Source: Janthinobacterium sp. CG3
Lineage (GTDB): Bacteria > Pseudomonadota > Gammaproteobacteria > Burkholderiales > Burkholderiaceae_D
Assembly: GCF_000344615.1 (NCBI RefSeq)
Contig: NZ_KB467824.1
Coordinates: 1,986,702 to 2,050,701 of the forward strand
DNA: 64,000 bases
Direction: 5' to 3'
Positions within the stretch are counted from its first letter, which is position 1. Each line of letters starts with the position of its first letter. The notes beneath the pieces are model-generated. The model was not told the DNA's origin and ran no database searches. It saw only the letters and a program-made list of their open reading frames with translations. A program made the position numbers and the translations under genes. Shown here piece by piece: positions 16,630-25,712 of the stretch.

Positions 16630-18066
16630 TTAGCTCACTCCTTCTTGTTGGCTGGGGTCGCCGGTGTTGCTGTCGCTCGACGCCGACAGCGGCCGCGCCG
16701 GCGTGCGTTCGTGGCCGGGGCCGCCCTCGTCCACGCGCCCGCCCTCGTCGGGCCTCGGCCCCACCCGGATCAGACGGAACAGGTAGCCGATGCCGGTGCC
16801 GAACACCGCGCAGTAGATCAGCACGAACAGCGCCAGCGTCACGCCCAGCTCGGTGGGGCCGTGCGCCGACACCGCGTCTTCCGTGCGCAGCAGGCCGTAA
16901 ATGGTCCACGGCTGGCGCCCGATCTCGGTGGTGAACCAGCCGGCCAGCATGGCGACGACGCCCGCCGGCCCCATCAGCAAGGCGCAGCGCAGGAACAGGC
17001 GCGCGCGCCACAGCTTGCCGCTGCGCCACAGCCACGCGCCCCAGGCGCCGAGCGCGATCATCAGCACGCCCAGGCCGACCATCACGCGGAAGGTCCAGAA
17101 CACGACGGTGGCGTTGGGGCGGTCGCGCGGCGCGAAGTCCTTCAGCGCCGGCACTTTACCGTCCCAGTCGTGCGCCAGGATCAGGCCGCCCAGGCGCGGC
17201 ACCTCGATCTTGAAGCGGGTTTCCTCGCGCTCCATGTCGGGCCAGCCGAACAGGATCAACGGCGTGCCGCCCTCGGCCTCGTTGTGCCAGTGCCCTTCCA
17301 TCGCGGCGATCTTGGCCGGCTGGTATTGCAAGGTGTTCAGGCCGTGGAAGTCACCGATGACGGCCTGGATCGGCGCGACGATCAGCACCAGCCACAGGCC
17401 CATCGCCATCATCTTGCGGATGGCCGGGTTGTCGGTGCCGCGCAGCAAATGCCAGGCGGCCGAGGCCACCACCAGCAGCGCCGTCGCCAGGAAGGCGGCC
17501 ACGCTCATGTGCAGCAGGCGGTAGGGGAAGGACGGGTTGAAGATCACCGCCAACCAGTCGACCGGAATGACGCGACCGTCCACCACCGCGTGGCCCTGCG
17601 GCGTGTGCATCCAGCTGTTCGAGGCGATGATCCAGGTGGCCGAAATCAGCGTGCCCAGCGCCACCATCGCCGTCGACATCATGTGCAGCGCCGGGCCGAC
17701 CTTGTTCCAGCCGAACAGCATCACGCCCAGGAAGCCGGCTTCGAGAAAGAAGGCGGTCAGCACTTCGTAGGTCAGCAAGGGGCCGGTGATGCTGCCGGCG
17801 AACTGTGAAAATTGGCTCCAGTTGGTGCCGAACTGGTAGGCCATCACCAGGCCGGAGACGACGCCCATGCCGAAGTTGACGGCGAAGATTTTCGACCAGA
17901 AATGGTACAGGTCGCGGTAGACCTGCTGGCGCGTGCGCAGCCAGCTTGCCTCCAGCACCGCCAGGTAACTGGCCAGCCCGATGGTGATGGCGGGGAAAAC
18001 GATGTGGAACGAAATCGTGAAGCCGAATTGGATACGGGCCAGTTCGAGCGCGGTGAGACCAAACAT
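16630..18066 (-). CDS. cydA: Cytochrome bd-type quinol oxidase subunit I (CIO type)
   Basis: This 478-aa subunit carries the haem-binding and quinol-binding parts of the oxidase. FGFTISFHIVFPAITIG contains the haem d/b595 axial His near the N-terminus, LLHMSVAAFLATALLV holds the second His, and GWFTTEIGRQPWTIYGLLRT is the signature of the family. It is about 45 residues shorter than E. coli CydA and lacks the long Q-loop insert, as in cyanide-insensitive oxidases. I start at ATG 18066 (MFGLTALELARIQFG); a frame extending to 18105 has no support. It leads the operon cydA-cydB-DUF2474, useful under low oxygen or when copper or cyanide impairs haem-copper oxidases. Confidence 0.95.
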   Translation of the reverse strand: MFGLTALELARIQFGFTISFHIVFPAITIGLASYLAVLEASWLRTRQQVYRDLYHFWSKIFAVNFGMGVVSGLVMAYQFGTNWSQFSQFAGSITGPLLTYEVLTAFFLEAGFLGVMLFGWNKVGPALHMMSTAMVALGTLISATWIIASNSWMHTPQGHAVVDGRVIPVDWLAVIFNPSFPYRLLHMSVAAFLATALLVVASAAWHLLRGTDNPAIRKMMAMGLWLVLIVAPIQAVIGDFHGLNTLQYQPAKIAAMEGHWHNEAEGGTPLILFGWPDMEREETRFKIEVPRLGGLILAHDWDGKVPALKDFAPRDRPNATVVFWTFRVMVGLGVLMIALGAWGAWLWRSGKLWRARLFLRCALLMGPAGVVAMLAGWFTTEIGRQPWTIYGLLRTEDAVSAHGPTELGVTLALFVLIYCAVFGTGIGYLFRLIRVGPRPDEGGRVDEGGPGHERTPARPLSASSDSNTGDPSQQEGVS

Positions 18067-18202
18067 AATACGTTCCCGGCGAAGTGTGTACTTGAAGGCC
18101 CCCACTGTAGAGCTAGGCGGAAAGACATACCAGACTCAGAAACGGGAGAAAAAACCGGATCAGTTTGCGCGGCGAACTCGACCGACGTGCGGGCGCCAAT
18201 GC

Positions 18203-18228
18203 AAGAAGCCGCTTTTCAGCGGCTTCCC
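18203..18228 (-). terminator. Hairpin terminator after FMN reductase
   Basis: GAAGCCGCT (18205-18213) pairs perfectly with AGCGGCTTC (18218-18226) across a 4-nt loop. On the - strand it follows the FMN reductase gene and is trailed by TTGCATT, a weak U tract. It separates that gene from cydA. Confidence 0.55.
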
Positions 18229-18247
18229 CGGGATGGACCGATGCCGA

Positions 18248-18805
18248 TCAGGCCGGCACGGCGTGCTTCTCGACCCAGCCGACGTACAGCGTCATCCAGC
18301 CCTGCAGAAACGCCAGGCTGGCCGGGCCGATGTTGCCGGCCTCGTCGAACAAGCCTTCCTTGGCCTGGATGAAGGCTTCCGGCTGGCCCAGCGTCGGCAC
18401 GTCCAGGTAGCCGAGGATGTTGCGCAAGTGCTGCTGCGCCAGCGCGGTGCCGGCGGCGCCGACCGACACGCCCAGCACGCCGGCCGGTTTGCCGGCCCAG
18501 ACGCTCTGCCCGTACGGACGCGACGCGTGGTCGATGGCGTTTTTCAGCACGCCGGGAATCGAGCGGTTGTATTCGGGCGTGACGAACAGCAAGCCCTGGG
18601 CGCCGGCGATCTGCGACTTCAGCCGCTTGACCTGCTCGGACGGCGCGCCGTCGTGGTCTTGGTTGTACAAGGGCAAATCGCCGATCTCGACCTGCGTGAA
18701 CGAAAAATGCGCCGGCGCCAGCTTGGCGATGGCGCCCGCCATCTTGCGGTTGAACGAATCCTGGCGAAGGCTGCCGACGACGACGGCAATATTAAATTGG
18801 CTCAT
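18248..18805 (-). CDS. NAD(P)H-dependent FMN reductase (ChrR/azoreductase-like)
   Basis: The protein is 185 aa, a full-length flavodoxin-like quinone/chromate/azo reductase. The FMN phosphate loop is GSLRQDSFNRK at residues 11-21. The second FMN motif is TPEYNRSIPGVLKNAIDHAS near 76. These enzymes transfer two electrons from NAD(P)H to quinones, chromate or azo dyes in the cytoplasm, protecting against redox stress. A GGGGATTTC stretch precedes the ATG. A single gene ended by a hairpin. The physiological substrate cannot be told from sequence. Confidence 0.9.
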   Translation of the reverse strand: MSQFNIAVVVGSLRQDSFNRKMAGAIAKLAPAHFSFTQVEIGDLPLYNQDHDGAPSEQVKRLKSQIAGAQGLLFVTPEYNRSIPGVLKNAIDHASRPYGQSVWAGKPAGVLGVSVGAAGTALAQQHLRNILGYLDVPTLGQPEAFIQAKEGLFDEAGNIGPASLAFLQGWMTLYVGWVEKHAVPA

Positions 18806-19255
18806 GAAATCCCCGAAAATGAGTATAGAAAAACAAGGCGTGCCGCCTATATTGGCACAAAATCATCACCTCTGCCGCACCTTACCGGCGCCAAACAAGG
18901 CGCAGCCGCGCCGCCGAGCAAGCATGGCGATGCGACACCCCCGGGGTCGGATCTCGACATGGCGGCTTTCGTGTCTCGATGCAACAAGCGTATCCATGGC
19001 GGGCAAGGCGTCGATGTGGAGCTTGCCGCGCGAAGTGATCGACGCCGTGGCGGTTGCGGGGCGGGCGCAACCCGGTCGGGGGCGCCCACATTGCCGCCGG
19101 CAAGCCGGGAATTGGTGCGATCAAACCATACTCCGGCTTAAAGCGGGGTGCGGATGCCGGCTCAGGAAGGGGTGATCGAGAATGACAACAACGGGGTCTC
19201 GGCATGGCGGTTTCCTCACTGAAACCCACCATTTCAAGACCCCAAGCTTGTTGCG
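18806..19255. other. 450-bp gene-free stretch
   Basis: No reading frame here has a recognisable product or a good start. Two short similar segments, TCTCGACATGGCGGCTTTC (18952-18970) and TCTCGGCATGGCGGTTTCC (19197-19215), share 16 of 19 bases and are each preceded by GGGGTC or GGGG. They may be decayed repeat sequence. Confidence 0.5.
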
Positions 19256-20368
19256 TCAGGCGCCGGTGTATTCGCGGTAGTAGCGCCGGCCGAGGTTGGT
19301 CAGCACTTCGTAGCCGATGGTGTTGGCCAGGCTGGCCACGGCGTCGACCGGGTGTTCGGCGCAGATCAGGTCGACCAGGCTGCCCGCGGCGACGCGTTCG
19401 CGCGCGATGGCGCTGACGTCGAGGGTGATGCTGTCCATCGAAATGGCGCCGATCTGCGGCACGCGCACGCCGTCGACGACGGCCACGCCGTTGTTGCTCA
19501 TGCTGCGCATCCAGCCGTCGGCGTAGCCCACCGAGACGGTCGCCACCTGCCGCGTTTCGCTGGCGGTGTAGCGGCGGCTATAGCCGACGTGGTCGCCCGG
19601 TTCGATGGTACGCGTTTGCAGGATTTTTCCCTGCAGCCGCACCACCGGGCGCATCGGGTTGGCCGCGCCGGCCACCGGGGCGATGCCGTACAGCGCCGCG
19701 CCCGGGCGCACCAGCTCGAAGTGGTAGGCCTTCGGCAGGAAGACGCCGGAGGAGTTGGCGAAGCTGGCCGGGCAGGCCGGCGCCCGCGCGCGGATCGCGT
19801 TGAAGCGCGCCAGTTGCAGCGCGTTCATCGGGTTGTCCGGCTGGTCGGCGCACGCCAGGTGGCTCATCAGGTATTCCAGTGCGATGCCGTCGAGGAAGTG
19901 CGGGTCGGCCAGCCATTCGTCCACTTCGGCCGGCGCCATGCCCATGCGCGACATGCCGCTGTCGACCTGGATCAGGGCGCCCAGCGTGCGCCCCAGCGCC
20001 GCGGCGTGGGCGCGCCAGCCGGCCACTTGCTGCACGCTGTTGAGCACCGGGGTCAGGCCGTTGGCGGTGAAGTCGGCGTCGGTGCCCACCGGCGGGCCGT
20101 GCAGCACGATGACGGCGGCGTCCGCCGCGACGTGGCGGCGCAGCGCGATGCCCTCGTCGAGGTGGGCGACGAAAAAGTGCCGGCAGCCTTCGTCGTACAG
20201 CGCGGCGGCGACGGCAATCGCGCCCAGGCCGTAGGCGTCCGATTTCAGCACCGCCGAGCAGGCCGCCGGCGCGGCGCGCGCGCGCAGCAGCCGGTAGTTG
20301 GCGCGCACCGCGTCGAGGTCGATGGTGAGGATGGCGCCGCTGCGGTTCTTGTGCGGGTTCGGCGCCAT
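19256..20368 (-). CDS. alr: Alanine racemase (catabolic, DadX-type context)
   Basis: This 370-aa PLP enzyme interconverts L- and D-alanine. The PLP lysine is in AVLKSDAYGLGA near residue 41, the tyrosine base region is HVGYSRRYTA near 265, and ISMDSITLDVS lies near the end. The ATG at 20368 follows the dadA stop by 2 nt with GGGGCG as ribosome site inside dadA. This pairing with D-amino acid dehydrogenase marks it as the catabolic racemase: L-alanine is turned to D-alanine for oxidation. If no other racemase exists it would also feed peptidoglycan synthesis. Confidence 0.93.
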   Translation of the reverse strand: MAPNPHKNRSGAILTIDLDAVRANYRLLRARAAPAACSAVLKSDAYGLGAIAVAAALYDEGCRHFFVAHLDEGIALRRHVAADAAVIVLHGPPVGTDADFTANGLTPVLNSVQQVAGWRAHAAALGRTLGALIQVDSGMSRMGMAPAEVDEWLADPHFLDGIALEYLMSHLACADQPDNPMNALQLARFNAIRARAPACPASFANSSGVFLPKAYHFELVRPGAALYGIAPVAGAANPMRPVVRLQGKILQTRTIEPGDHVGYSRRYTASETRQVATVSVGYADGWMRSMSNNGVAVVDGVRVPQIGAISMDSITLDVSAIARERVAAGSLVDLICAEHPVDAVASLANTIGYEVLTNLGRRYYREYTGA

Positions 20369-20370
20369 GT

Positions 20371-21660
20371 TTACGCCCCGGCCAGGTTCAGGCCGCCCCG
20401 CCGCGGCGCGCCGCTGTAGCGCGATACCGACAGGTCGTCGGCGCGAATGGCCGGCTGTTTCAACGAGATCAGGTCGGCCAGCATTTGCGCCGAACCGCAC
20501 GACATGGTCCAGCCGAGCGTGCCGTGGCCGGTGTTCAGGTACAGGTTGCGCAGCGGCGTGCGCCCGACGATGGGCGTGCCGTCCGGCGTCATCGGCCGCA
20601 GCCCGGTCCAGAATTCGGCCTTGGCGGTGTCGCCGGCGCCCGGGAACAGGTCGTTGACGACCATTTCCAGCGTGGCGCGGCGGCGCGGGTGCAGGCGCGT
20701 GTCGAAGCCGGCGATTTCGGCCATGCCGCCGACGCGGATGCGGTCGTCGAAGCGCGTCACGGCGATTTTGTAGCTCTCGTCGAGGATGGTCGACACCGGC
20801 GCGCGCGCGGCGTCGACGATCGGCACGGTGATCGAGTAGCCCTTCATCGGATACACCGGAATGTCCACCAGCGACTTGAGCAAGGTGGTCGAGTAGGCGC
20901 CCAGCGCGACGACGTAGGCGTCCGCCTTGACCACCTCGGCGCCGCAGCGCACGCCGGCGATGGCGCCGCCGGCCACGTCGAGGCCGTCGATGGCGACGTT
21001 GTAGCGGAACCTCACGCCCAGCGCCGCCGCCATCGCCGCCAGGCGGGTGGTAAACAGCTGGCAGTCGCCGGTTTCGTCGTTCGGCAGGCGCAGGCTGCCC
21101 ACCAGTTTGTGTTTGATGGCGCCCAGCGCCGGCTCGGCGCGCGCCAGTTCGTCGCGCGTCAGCAGTTCGTACGGCACACCGGAGTCCTTCAGCACCTGGA
21201 TGTCCTTGGCGGCGTCGGCGAATTGTTTTTCAGTGCGGAACAATTGCATCGTGCCCTGCTGCCGGCCCTCGTAGTTGATGCCGGCCTCGGCGCGCAAGGT
21301 CTTGAAGCAGTCGCGGCTGTACTCGGCCAGGCGCACCATGCGCTCCTTGTTGACCGCGTAGCGCTCGTGTGTGCAGTTGCGCAACATCTGCCACATCCAT
21401 TGCAACTGGAACATCGTGCCGTCCGGCGCGACGGCCAACGGCGAGTGGCGCTGCAGCATCCATTTCATGGCTTTCAGCGGAATCCCCGGCGCCGCCCACG
21501 GCGAGGCGTAGCCCGGCGAGATTTGCCCGGCGTTGGCGAAGCTGGTTTCCAGCGCCGGACCCGGTTGGCGGTCGAGGACGGTAACGTCGTGTCCCTGCTT
21601 GGCCAGATAATAGGCGGTGGTAACACCGATGACGCCGCTACCAAGAATCACGATACGCAT
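20371..21660 (-). CDS. dadA: D-amino acid dehydrogenase small subunit
   Basis: The 429-aa flavoprotein has an N-terminal FAD fold ([21 protein letters not shown]), then family blocks [20 protein letters not shown] and, near the C-terminus, [18 protein letters not shown] and [16 protein letters not shown]. It oxidises D-alanine to pyruvate and ammonia at the inner membrane and passes electrons to the respiratory chain. It heads a dadA-alr operon, and a divergent Lrp-type regulator gene lies 105 nt away, the usual arrangement for alanine-induced control. Confidence 0.95.
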   Translation of the reverse strand: MRIVILGSGVIGVTTAYYLAKQGHDVTVLDRQPGPALETSFANAGQISPGYASPWAAPGIPLKAMKWMLQRHSPLAVAPDGTMFQLQWMWQMLRNCTHERYAVNKERMVRLAEYSRDCFKTLRAEAGINYEGRQQGTMQLFRTEKQFADAAKDIQVLKDSGVPYELLTRDELARAEPALGAIKHKLVGSLRLPNDETGDCQLFTTRLAAMAAALGVRFRYNVAIDGLDVAGGAIAGVRCGAEVVKADAYVVALGAYSTTLLKSLVDIPVYPMKGYSITVPIVDAARAPVSTILDESYKIAVTRFDDRIRVGGMAEIAGFDTRLHPRRRATLEMVVNDLFPGAGDTAKAEFWTGLRPMTPDGTPIVGRTPLRNLYLNTGHGTLGWTMSCGSAQMLADLISLKQPAIRADDLSVSRYSGAPRRGGLNLAGA

Positions 21661-21765
21661 AATTTCCTCGCTTGAATTTCGACCAGATTGCCAGATTAAC
21701 CGCTATCATATTGGGAATTGAACAGCATTTGTTCACGTATAAAATGGAATATTCAGTAATTAATC

Positions 21766-22257
21766 ATGCGAATTCTTAAAGAGTCGTCGCGCGGCCTCGA
21801 CAAGCTCGACCGCCACATCCTGCGCATCTTGCAACGCGAGGGCCGCATTTCGATGAAGGACCTCGGCGAGCGCGTCGGCTTGTCGATCACGCCCTGCATC
21901 GAGCGCGTCAAGCGCATGGAGCGCGACGGCGTCATTACCGGATATTACGCCAAGGTCGAGCCCGCCGCACTGGGGGCGCGGCTGCTGGTGTTTGTCGAGA
22001 TCACGCTGAACCAGAAGTCGGCGATGGCCTTCGAACAGTTCCGCCGCGAAGTGCTGCGCATTCCCGAGGTGCAGGAATGCCACCTGGTGTCGGGCGACTT
22101 CGACTACCTGATCAAGGCGCGCATCCACGAGATGGCCGAATACCGCAAGCTGCTCGGCGACATGCTGCTGCAACTGCCCGGCGCGGCGCAGTCGAAGAGC
22201 TATGTGGTGATGGAGGAGATCAAGGAAACGCTGGAGCTGTCGACCGAGGCGCTGTAG
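21766..22257 (+). CDS. Lrp/AsnC-family transcriptional regulator of dadA-alr
   Basis: The protein is 163 aa. The N-terminal winged helix-turn-helix is LDKLDRHILRILQREGRIS then MKDLGERVGLSITPCIERVK. The C-terminal RAM effector-binding domain includes LLVFVEITLN, VQECHLVSGDFDYLIK and SKSYVVMEEIKET. Divergent placement next to dadA-alr strongly suggests it activates those genes in response to alanine, as DadR/Lrp does in Pseudomonas and E. coli. The 105-nt intergenic region is AT-rich (TATAAAATGGAATATTCAG) and suits Lrp-type binding. It converges on the next gene with a gap of only 12 nt. Confidence 0.92.
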   Translation: MRILKESSRGLDKLDRHILRILQREGRISMKDLGERVGLSITPCIERVKRMERDGVITGYYAKVEPAALGARLLVFVEITLNQKSAMAFEQFRREVLRIPEVQECHLVSGDFDYLIKARIHEMAEYRKLLGDMLLQLPGAAQSKSYVVMEEIKETLELSTEAL

Positions 22258-22269
22258 CCGGCGCCGCGT

Positions 22270-24879
22270 TCACGCCACCGGCAGCGCGCCGTGGATCAAC
22301 TGGTGGTAGCGGAACGCCTCGCGGATGTTCTCGCGCAGCGCCGCGTCGTCCCACGGCTTGGTGTAGAAACGGTAGATTTCGCCGCGGTTGATGGCGTTGA
22401 GCACCGAGTCGAGGTCGGCGTAGCCCGACAGGATGATGCGGATGGTGCCCGGGTGGATCTTCTTGACGCGGCTGAAGAATTCGGTGCCGTTCATCGCCGG
22501 CATGCGCTGGTCGCTGATCACCACCTCGACCTGGTGCAGCGCCAGCAGGTCGAACGCCTGCTGCGGCGTGTCGGCGCGCAGGATGGTGTAGCCGTCGGCG
22601 CGGAACAGGCGCGCCAGCGCCGACAGCACGTTCGGCTCGTCGTCGAGCAGCAGCAACGTCGGCTTGCGCGCGCCCGGCTGCCCATCCGGCGCCGGCGCGC
22701 CCTCGCGGCGCAGCAGTTCGGCCAGCTGCTCGGCCGGCAGCGGCCGGCTGAAATGGTAGCCCTGCATCTCGTCGCACTGGTGGCGCCGCAGATAGGCCAG
22801 TTGCGCCGCCGTCTCGACGCCCTCGGCGATGATCTTGAAATTGAGGCTGTGCCCGAGCGCGATCACCGAGCGCACGATGGCCGCCCCGCTCGGGTCGCCG
22901 AGCATGTCGCGCACGAAGGACTGGTCGATTTTCAGGTAGTCGAGCGGGAACAGCTTCAGGTAGGCCAGGCTGGAGTAGCCGGTGCCGAAGTCGTCGATCG
23001 ACAGCGCGACGCCCAGCGCCTTCAGGCGCGCCAGCGTCGCCACCGCCTCGTCGATATTGTCCATCATCAGGCTTTCGGTCAGCTCCAGTTCGAGAAACCG
23101 CGCCGCCAGGCCGCTGGCGGCGAGCGCGCGCACGACGTCGTCGGCCAGGCCGGGGTCGCGGAACTGGCGCGCCGACAGGTTCACCGCCACCCGCAGGCGC
23201 GGCAGGCCGGCGTCCTGCCAGGCCCGGTTCTGGGCGCACGCGCTCTGCAGCACCCATAGGCCGATCGACACGATCAGGCCGGTTTCCTCGGCCACGCCGA
23301 TGAAGCGCGCCGGCGCCACCATGCCCAGTTGCGGATGCTGCCAGCGCAGCAAGGCTTCCATGCCGACCACCCGGCCGCTGCGCAAGTCCAGCCGCGGCTG
23401 GTAGTGCAGACTGAATTCCTGGCGCGCCAGCGCGCCGCGCAACTGCGTCTCGATCAGGGTGCGTTCGGCGATGCGCGCCTGCATCGCCGGCGCGTAGAAC
23501 TGGACCTGGTTGCGCCCGGCGTCCTTGGCGCGGTACATCGCGATGTCGGCGTGCTTGAGCAGCAATTCGGCGTCGGCGCCGTCCTGCGGATACAGGCTGA
23601 CGCCGACGCTGCAGGTGACGGTGACGTCGTGCTGCCCGAGCCGGACCGGCGCCGCCACCGCGTCGAGCACGCTGTTCAGCAAGGCCGGCGACAAGCGCGT
23701 CTGCGGCGTGTCGAGCAGGACCAGCATGAACTCGTCGCCGCCCAGGCGCGCCACGGTGTCGCTGTCGCGCAGGCAAGCGCGCAGGCGCGCGCCGACCACG
23801 CGCAGCAACTGGTCGCCCATCTGGTGGCCAAGGCTGTCGTTGATGAGCTTGAAGTGGTCGAGGTCGATGAACACCGCCCACACCGCGTGGCCGTAGCGTT
23901 GCGCGTAGCTGAGCGCCTGCGCCAGCCGGTCGCCCAGCAAATTGCGGTTCGGCAGGCCGGTCAGGGCGTCGTGGTTGGCCTGGTGCTCCAGCTGGGCCTG
24001 GTAGCGCATGGTTGCCGTCATGTCGTTCAACACGCACACGTGGTGGCTGACGCGCCCGCCGGCATCGCTCACCGGCGCCACGTGCAACTGGCACCAGAAC
24101 AGCGTGCCGTCCCGGTGGTAATGGCGCAGCAATATCGACACCTCGCCCTGCGCGTGCAGGGCGCCGCGCAGCGCGGCGCGGTCGTCCGGGTCCGGCGCCT
24201 GGCCCAGCAGCAATTCCAGGTTGCGCCCGACCAGCTCGTCGGCGGCATAGCCGGACAGCGTCGCCAGCGCCGGGTTGGCGTACTCGATCAGGTCGGCGCC
24301 GTCGCGGTAGCTGGTGATGGCGATGGCGTTGACGCTGGCCTCGATCGCCCGCCCCCGCAACTGCAGCGCCAGCAGGGAGCGGTTGCGCTCGGTCATGTCG
24401 TGCACGAACACGAAGCGCGACGCCCTGCCGGCAATCGTCACCGCGTGCGAGGAAATGTCGACGGCGATGCGGCTGCCGTCCTTCTTGACGTGGGTCCACT
24501 GGCTCGAGTGGTGCGGCCGCGTCGCCGAGGACGCCGCCAGGTCGCCGGCCAGCCGCTCCAGCTCCTCGGACGGACGGATGTCCTTGATCGTCATTTGCAG
24601 GAACTCCGCCTCGGTGTAACCGTAGTGGCTAACCGCGGCGGCGTTGACGACCTGAAAGCGCAGCGTTTCCAGGTCGTACACCCACATCGGATAGGGGTGG
24701 CCTTCGAACAGGCGCTTGAAGCGCGCTATCGAGTCGTAGGAGGCGACGTCGCCGAACGCCGCCGCGCGCGGCCGGCGCCCGCGCCCGCCCGATCGTTGTT
24801 GCCTGCCGTGCCGCCCTGTCGCCATCCAAACAGCCCCATCGGAAAACGCCCGCCCCTCACCGGGCGGATTCCTATTCAT
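22270..24879 (-). CDS. PAS-PAS-GGDEF-EAL-REC cyclic-di-GMP protein
   Basis: The protein is 869 aa and soluble. Two PAS domains span about residues 50-295, GGDEF about 300-470 (ARLGGDEFMLVLLD near 378), EAL about 480-730 and a receiver about 745-865. The EAL part has GMEALLRW near 506, ELTESLMMDN, DDFGTGYSSL and KIDQSF, so both cyclase and phosphodiesterase sites look intact. The receiver has a phospho-acceptor in VVISDQRMPAMNG near 788 and a Lys in YTKPWDD. A receiver at the C-terminus is unusual; the gene at 53556 has the same layout. The first ATG (24879) has a weak ribosome site; ATG 24825 behind GGGGC is an alternative. Confidence 0.9.
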   Translation of the reverse strand: MNRNPPGEGRAFSDGAVWMATGRHGRQQRSGGRGRRPRAAAFGDVASYDSIARFKRLFEGHPYPMWVYDLETLRFQVVNAAAVSHYGYTEAEFLQMTIKDIRPSEELERLAGDLAASSATRPHHSSQWTHVKKDGSRIAVDISSHAVTIAGRASRFVFVHDMTERNRSLLALQLRGRAIEASVNAIAITSYRDGADLIEYANPALATLSGYAADELVGRNLELLLGQAPDPDDRAALRGALHAQGEVSILLRHYHRDGTLFWCQLHVAPVSDAGGRVSHHVCVLNDMTATMRYQAQLEHQANHDALTGLPNRNLLGDRLAQALSYAQRYGHAVWAVFIDLDHFKLINDSLGHQMGDQLLRVVGARLRACLRDSDTVARLGGDEFMLVLLDTPQTRLSPALLNSVLDAVAAPVRLGQHDVTVTCSVGVSLYPQDGADAELLLKHADIAMYRAKDAGRNQVQFYAPAMQARIAERTLIETQLRGALARQEFSLHYQPRLDLRSGRVVGMEALLRWQHPQLGMVAPARFIGVAEETGLIVSIGLWVLQSACAQNRAWQDAGLPRLRVAVNLSARQFRDPGLADDVVRALAASGLAARFLELELTESLMMDNIDEAVATLARLKALGVALSIDDFGTGYSSLAYLKLFPLDYLKIDQSFVRDMLGDPSGAAIVRSVIALGHSLNFKIIAEGVETAAQLAYLRRHQCDEMQGYHFSRPLPAEQLAELLRREGAPAPDGQPGARKPTLLLLDDEPNVLSALARLFRADGYTILRADTPQQAFDLLALHQVEVVISDQRMPAMNGTEFFSRVKKIHPGTIRIILSGYADLDSVLNAINRGEIYRFYTKPWDDAALRENIREAFRYHQLIHGALPVA

Positions 24880-25164
24880 GGTATCAGAATCCAGCCATGA
24901 TTTACCGCACGGCAGGATTTCGCCGCGGCGGGCCGGGCCCGGGCGTATCGAAACGGCAAAAGTACCGTTTACCGATACCTTGCGGTCCGCATAACGCGCC
25001 TTCCGACAAATAGATCGTGCTTTCGCTGGGAATTGGCGACACTAGGCCCCGATATCAAGGCCGCGCACCGATTCCAGTCCCGGCCTGACCATACCCCCGC
25101 GCTTGCGACGCGCCAGGCGGGCCCGGCCGCAGACTCGAACGATGCATAAGCGGAGCACATCTTG

Positions 25165-25530
25165 ATGAAAATGATCGCAAAAATCGCCCTGGGCTGCCTG
25201 GCCGCGCTGGCCATCGCGGGCTGCGCCGCGACCTGGCAGCATGCCAGCGCGGCGCGCCGGGCCGAGGCGCCGGAGCACGGCATCACCGTCGGCAAAACCA
25301 CCAAGACCGAGTTGGACACCGCGCTAGGCCAGGCCACCGCGATCAGCCTCGACAGCGGCTACGACGTCTGGGTCTACAAGAACAAGGAGGAGGATGCCGG
25401 CCTGGCGCGCTACCTGCCCCTGATCGGCCGCACGGCGCTCTTCGGCCCGGCGCATCGACGCGAAGTGATCGTGCTGTTCCGCCCGGACGGCGTGGTCAAG
25501 AAATACCGGGTTCACCGCTACCGCGGTTAA
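25165..25530 (+). CDS. Small lipoprotein, BamE/SmpA-like fold
   Basis: This 121-aa protein has a lipobox (LAIAGCAAT, C20) and no membrane helix after it. HGITVGKTTKTELDTALGQA followed by a strand pattern (YDVWVYKN, REVIVLFRPDGVVKKYRV) resembles the SmpA/OmlA (BamE) domain, which in BamE helps assemble outer-membrane proteins. It is not BamE itself in context; many small lipoproteins share this fold. I start at ATG 25165 behind CGGAG; a TTG lies directly before it. It is a single gene ahead of a repeat region. Confidence 0.75.
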   Translation: MKMIAKIALGCLAALAIAGCAATWQHASAARRAEAPEHGITVGKTTKTELDTALGQATAISLDSGYDVWVYKNKEEDAGLARYLPLIGRTALFGPAHRREVIVLFRPDGVVKKYRVHRYRG

Positions 25531-25599
25531 GCGGGCGCGCCAAAAAAACCACCGGCGCAGAACCGGGGTCCGGCGACGATGCCGTCCACTGAACGTGGC

Positions 25600-25707
25600 G
25601 TCGGTCGGATGAGCGCTGCGTAATCGGGCAATGTTGGCCGAAGCGGGTCGCGCCGCTCCGGGCCAACGTTGTCGGGCGGCTAAGCCGCGCTAGGCAAATC
25701 GCGCTAA
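25600..25707. repeat. Dispersed palindromic repeat, copy 3 (diverged)
   Basis: It contains TCGGATGAGCG, CGCCGCTCCGGGCC, TTGTCGGGCGGCTAAGCCGC and AAATCGCGCTAA in the same order as 6450-6538. The inner hairpin here is GCGGCTTAGCCGCC-like rather than GGGTTA/TAACCC. As in copy 2, it abuts the 3' end of a - strand gene, here glpK. Confidence 0.6.
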
Positions 25708-25712
25708 CAAGC

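Noticed and set aside
16645-17808. 387-codon + strand frame opposite cydA
   Set aside because: Antisense shadow of a well-supported oxidase gene.
18943-19216. Pair of 19-bp similar segments as attachment or transposon ends
   Set aside because: They are direct and imperfect (16 of 19), with no transposase or duplicated target site.
18847-19232. Short frames in the gap before alr as a possible gene
   Set aside because: No start with a ribosome site, no recognisable domain and composition like neighbouring shadows.
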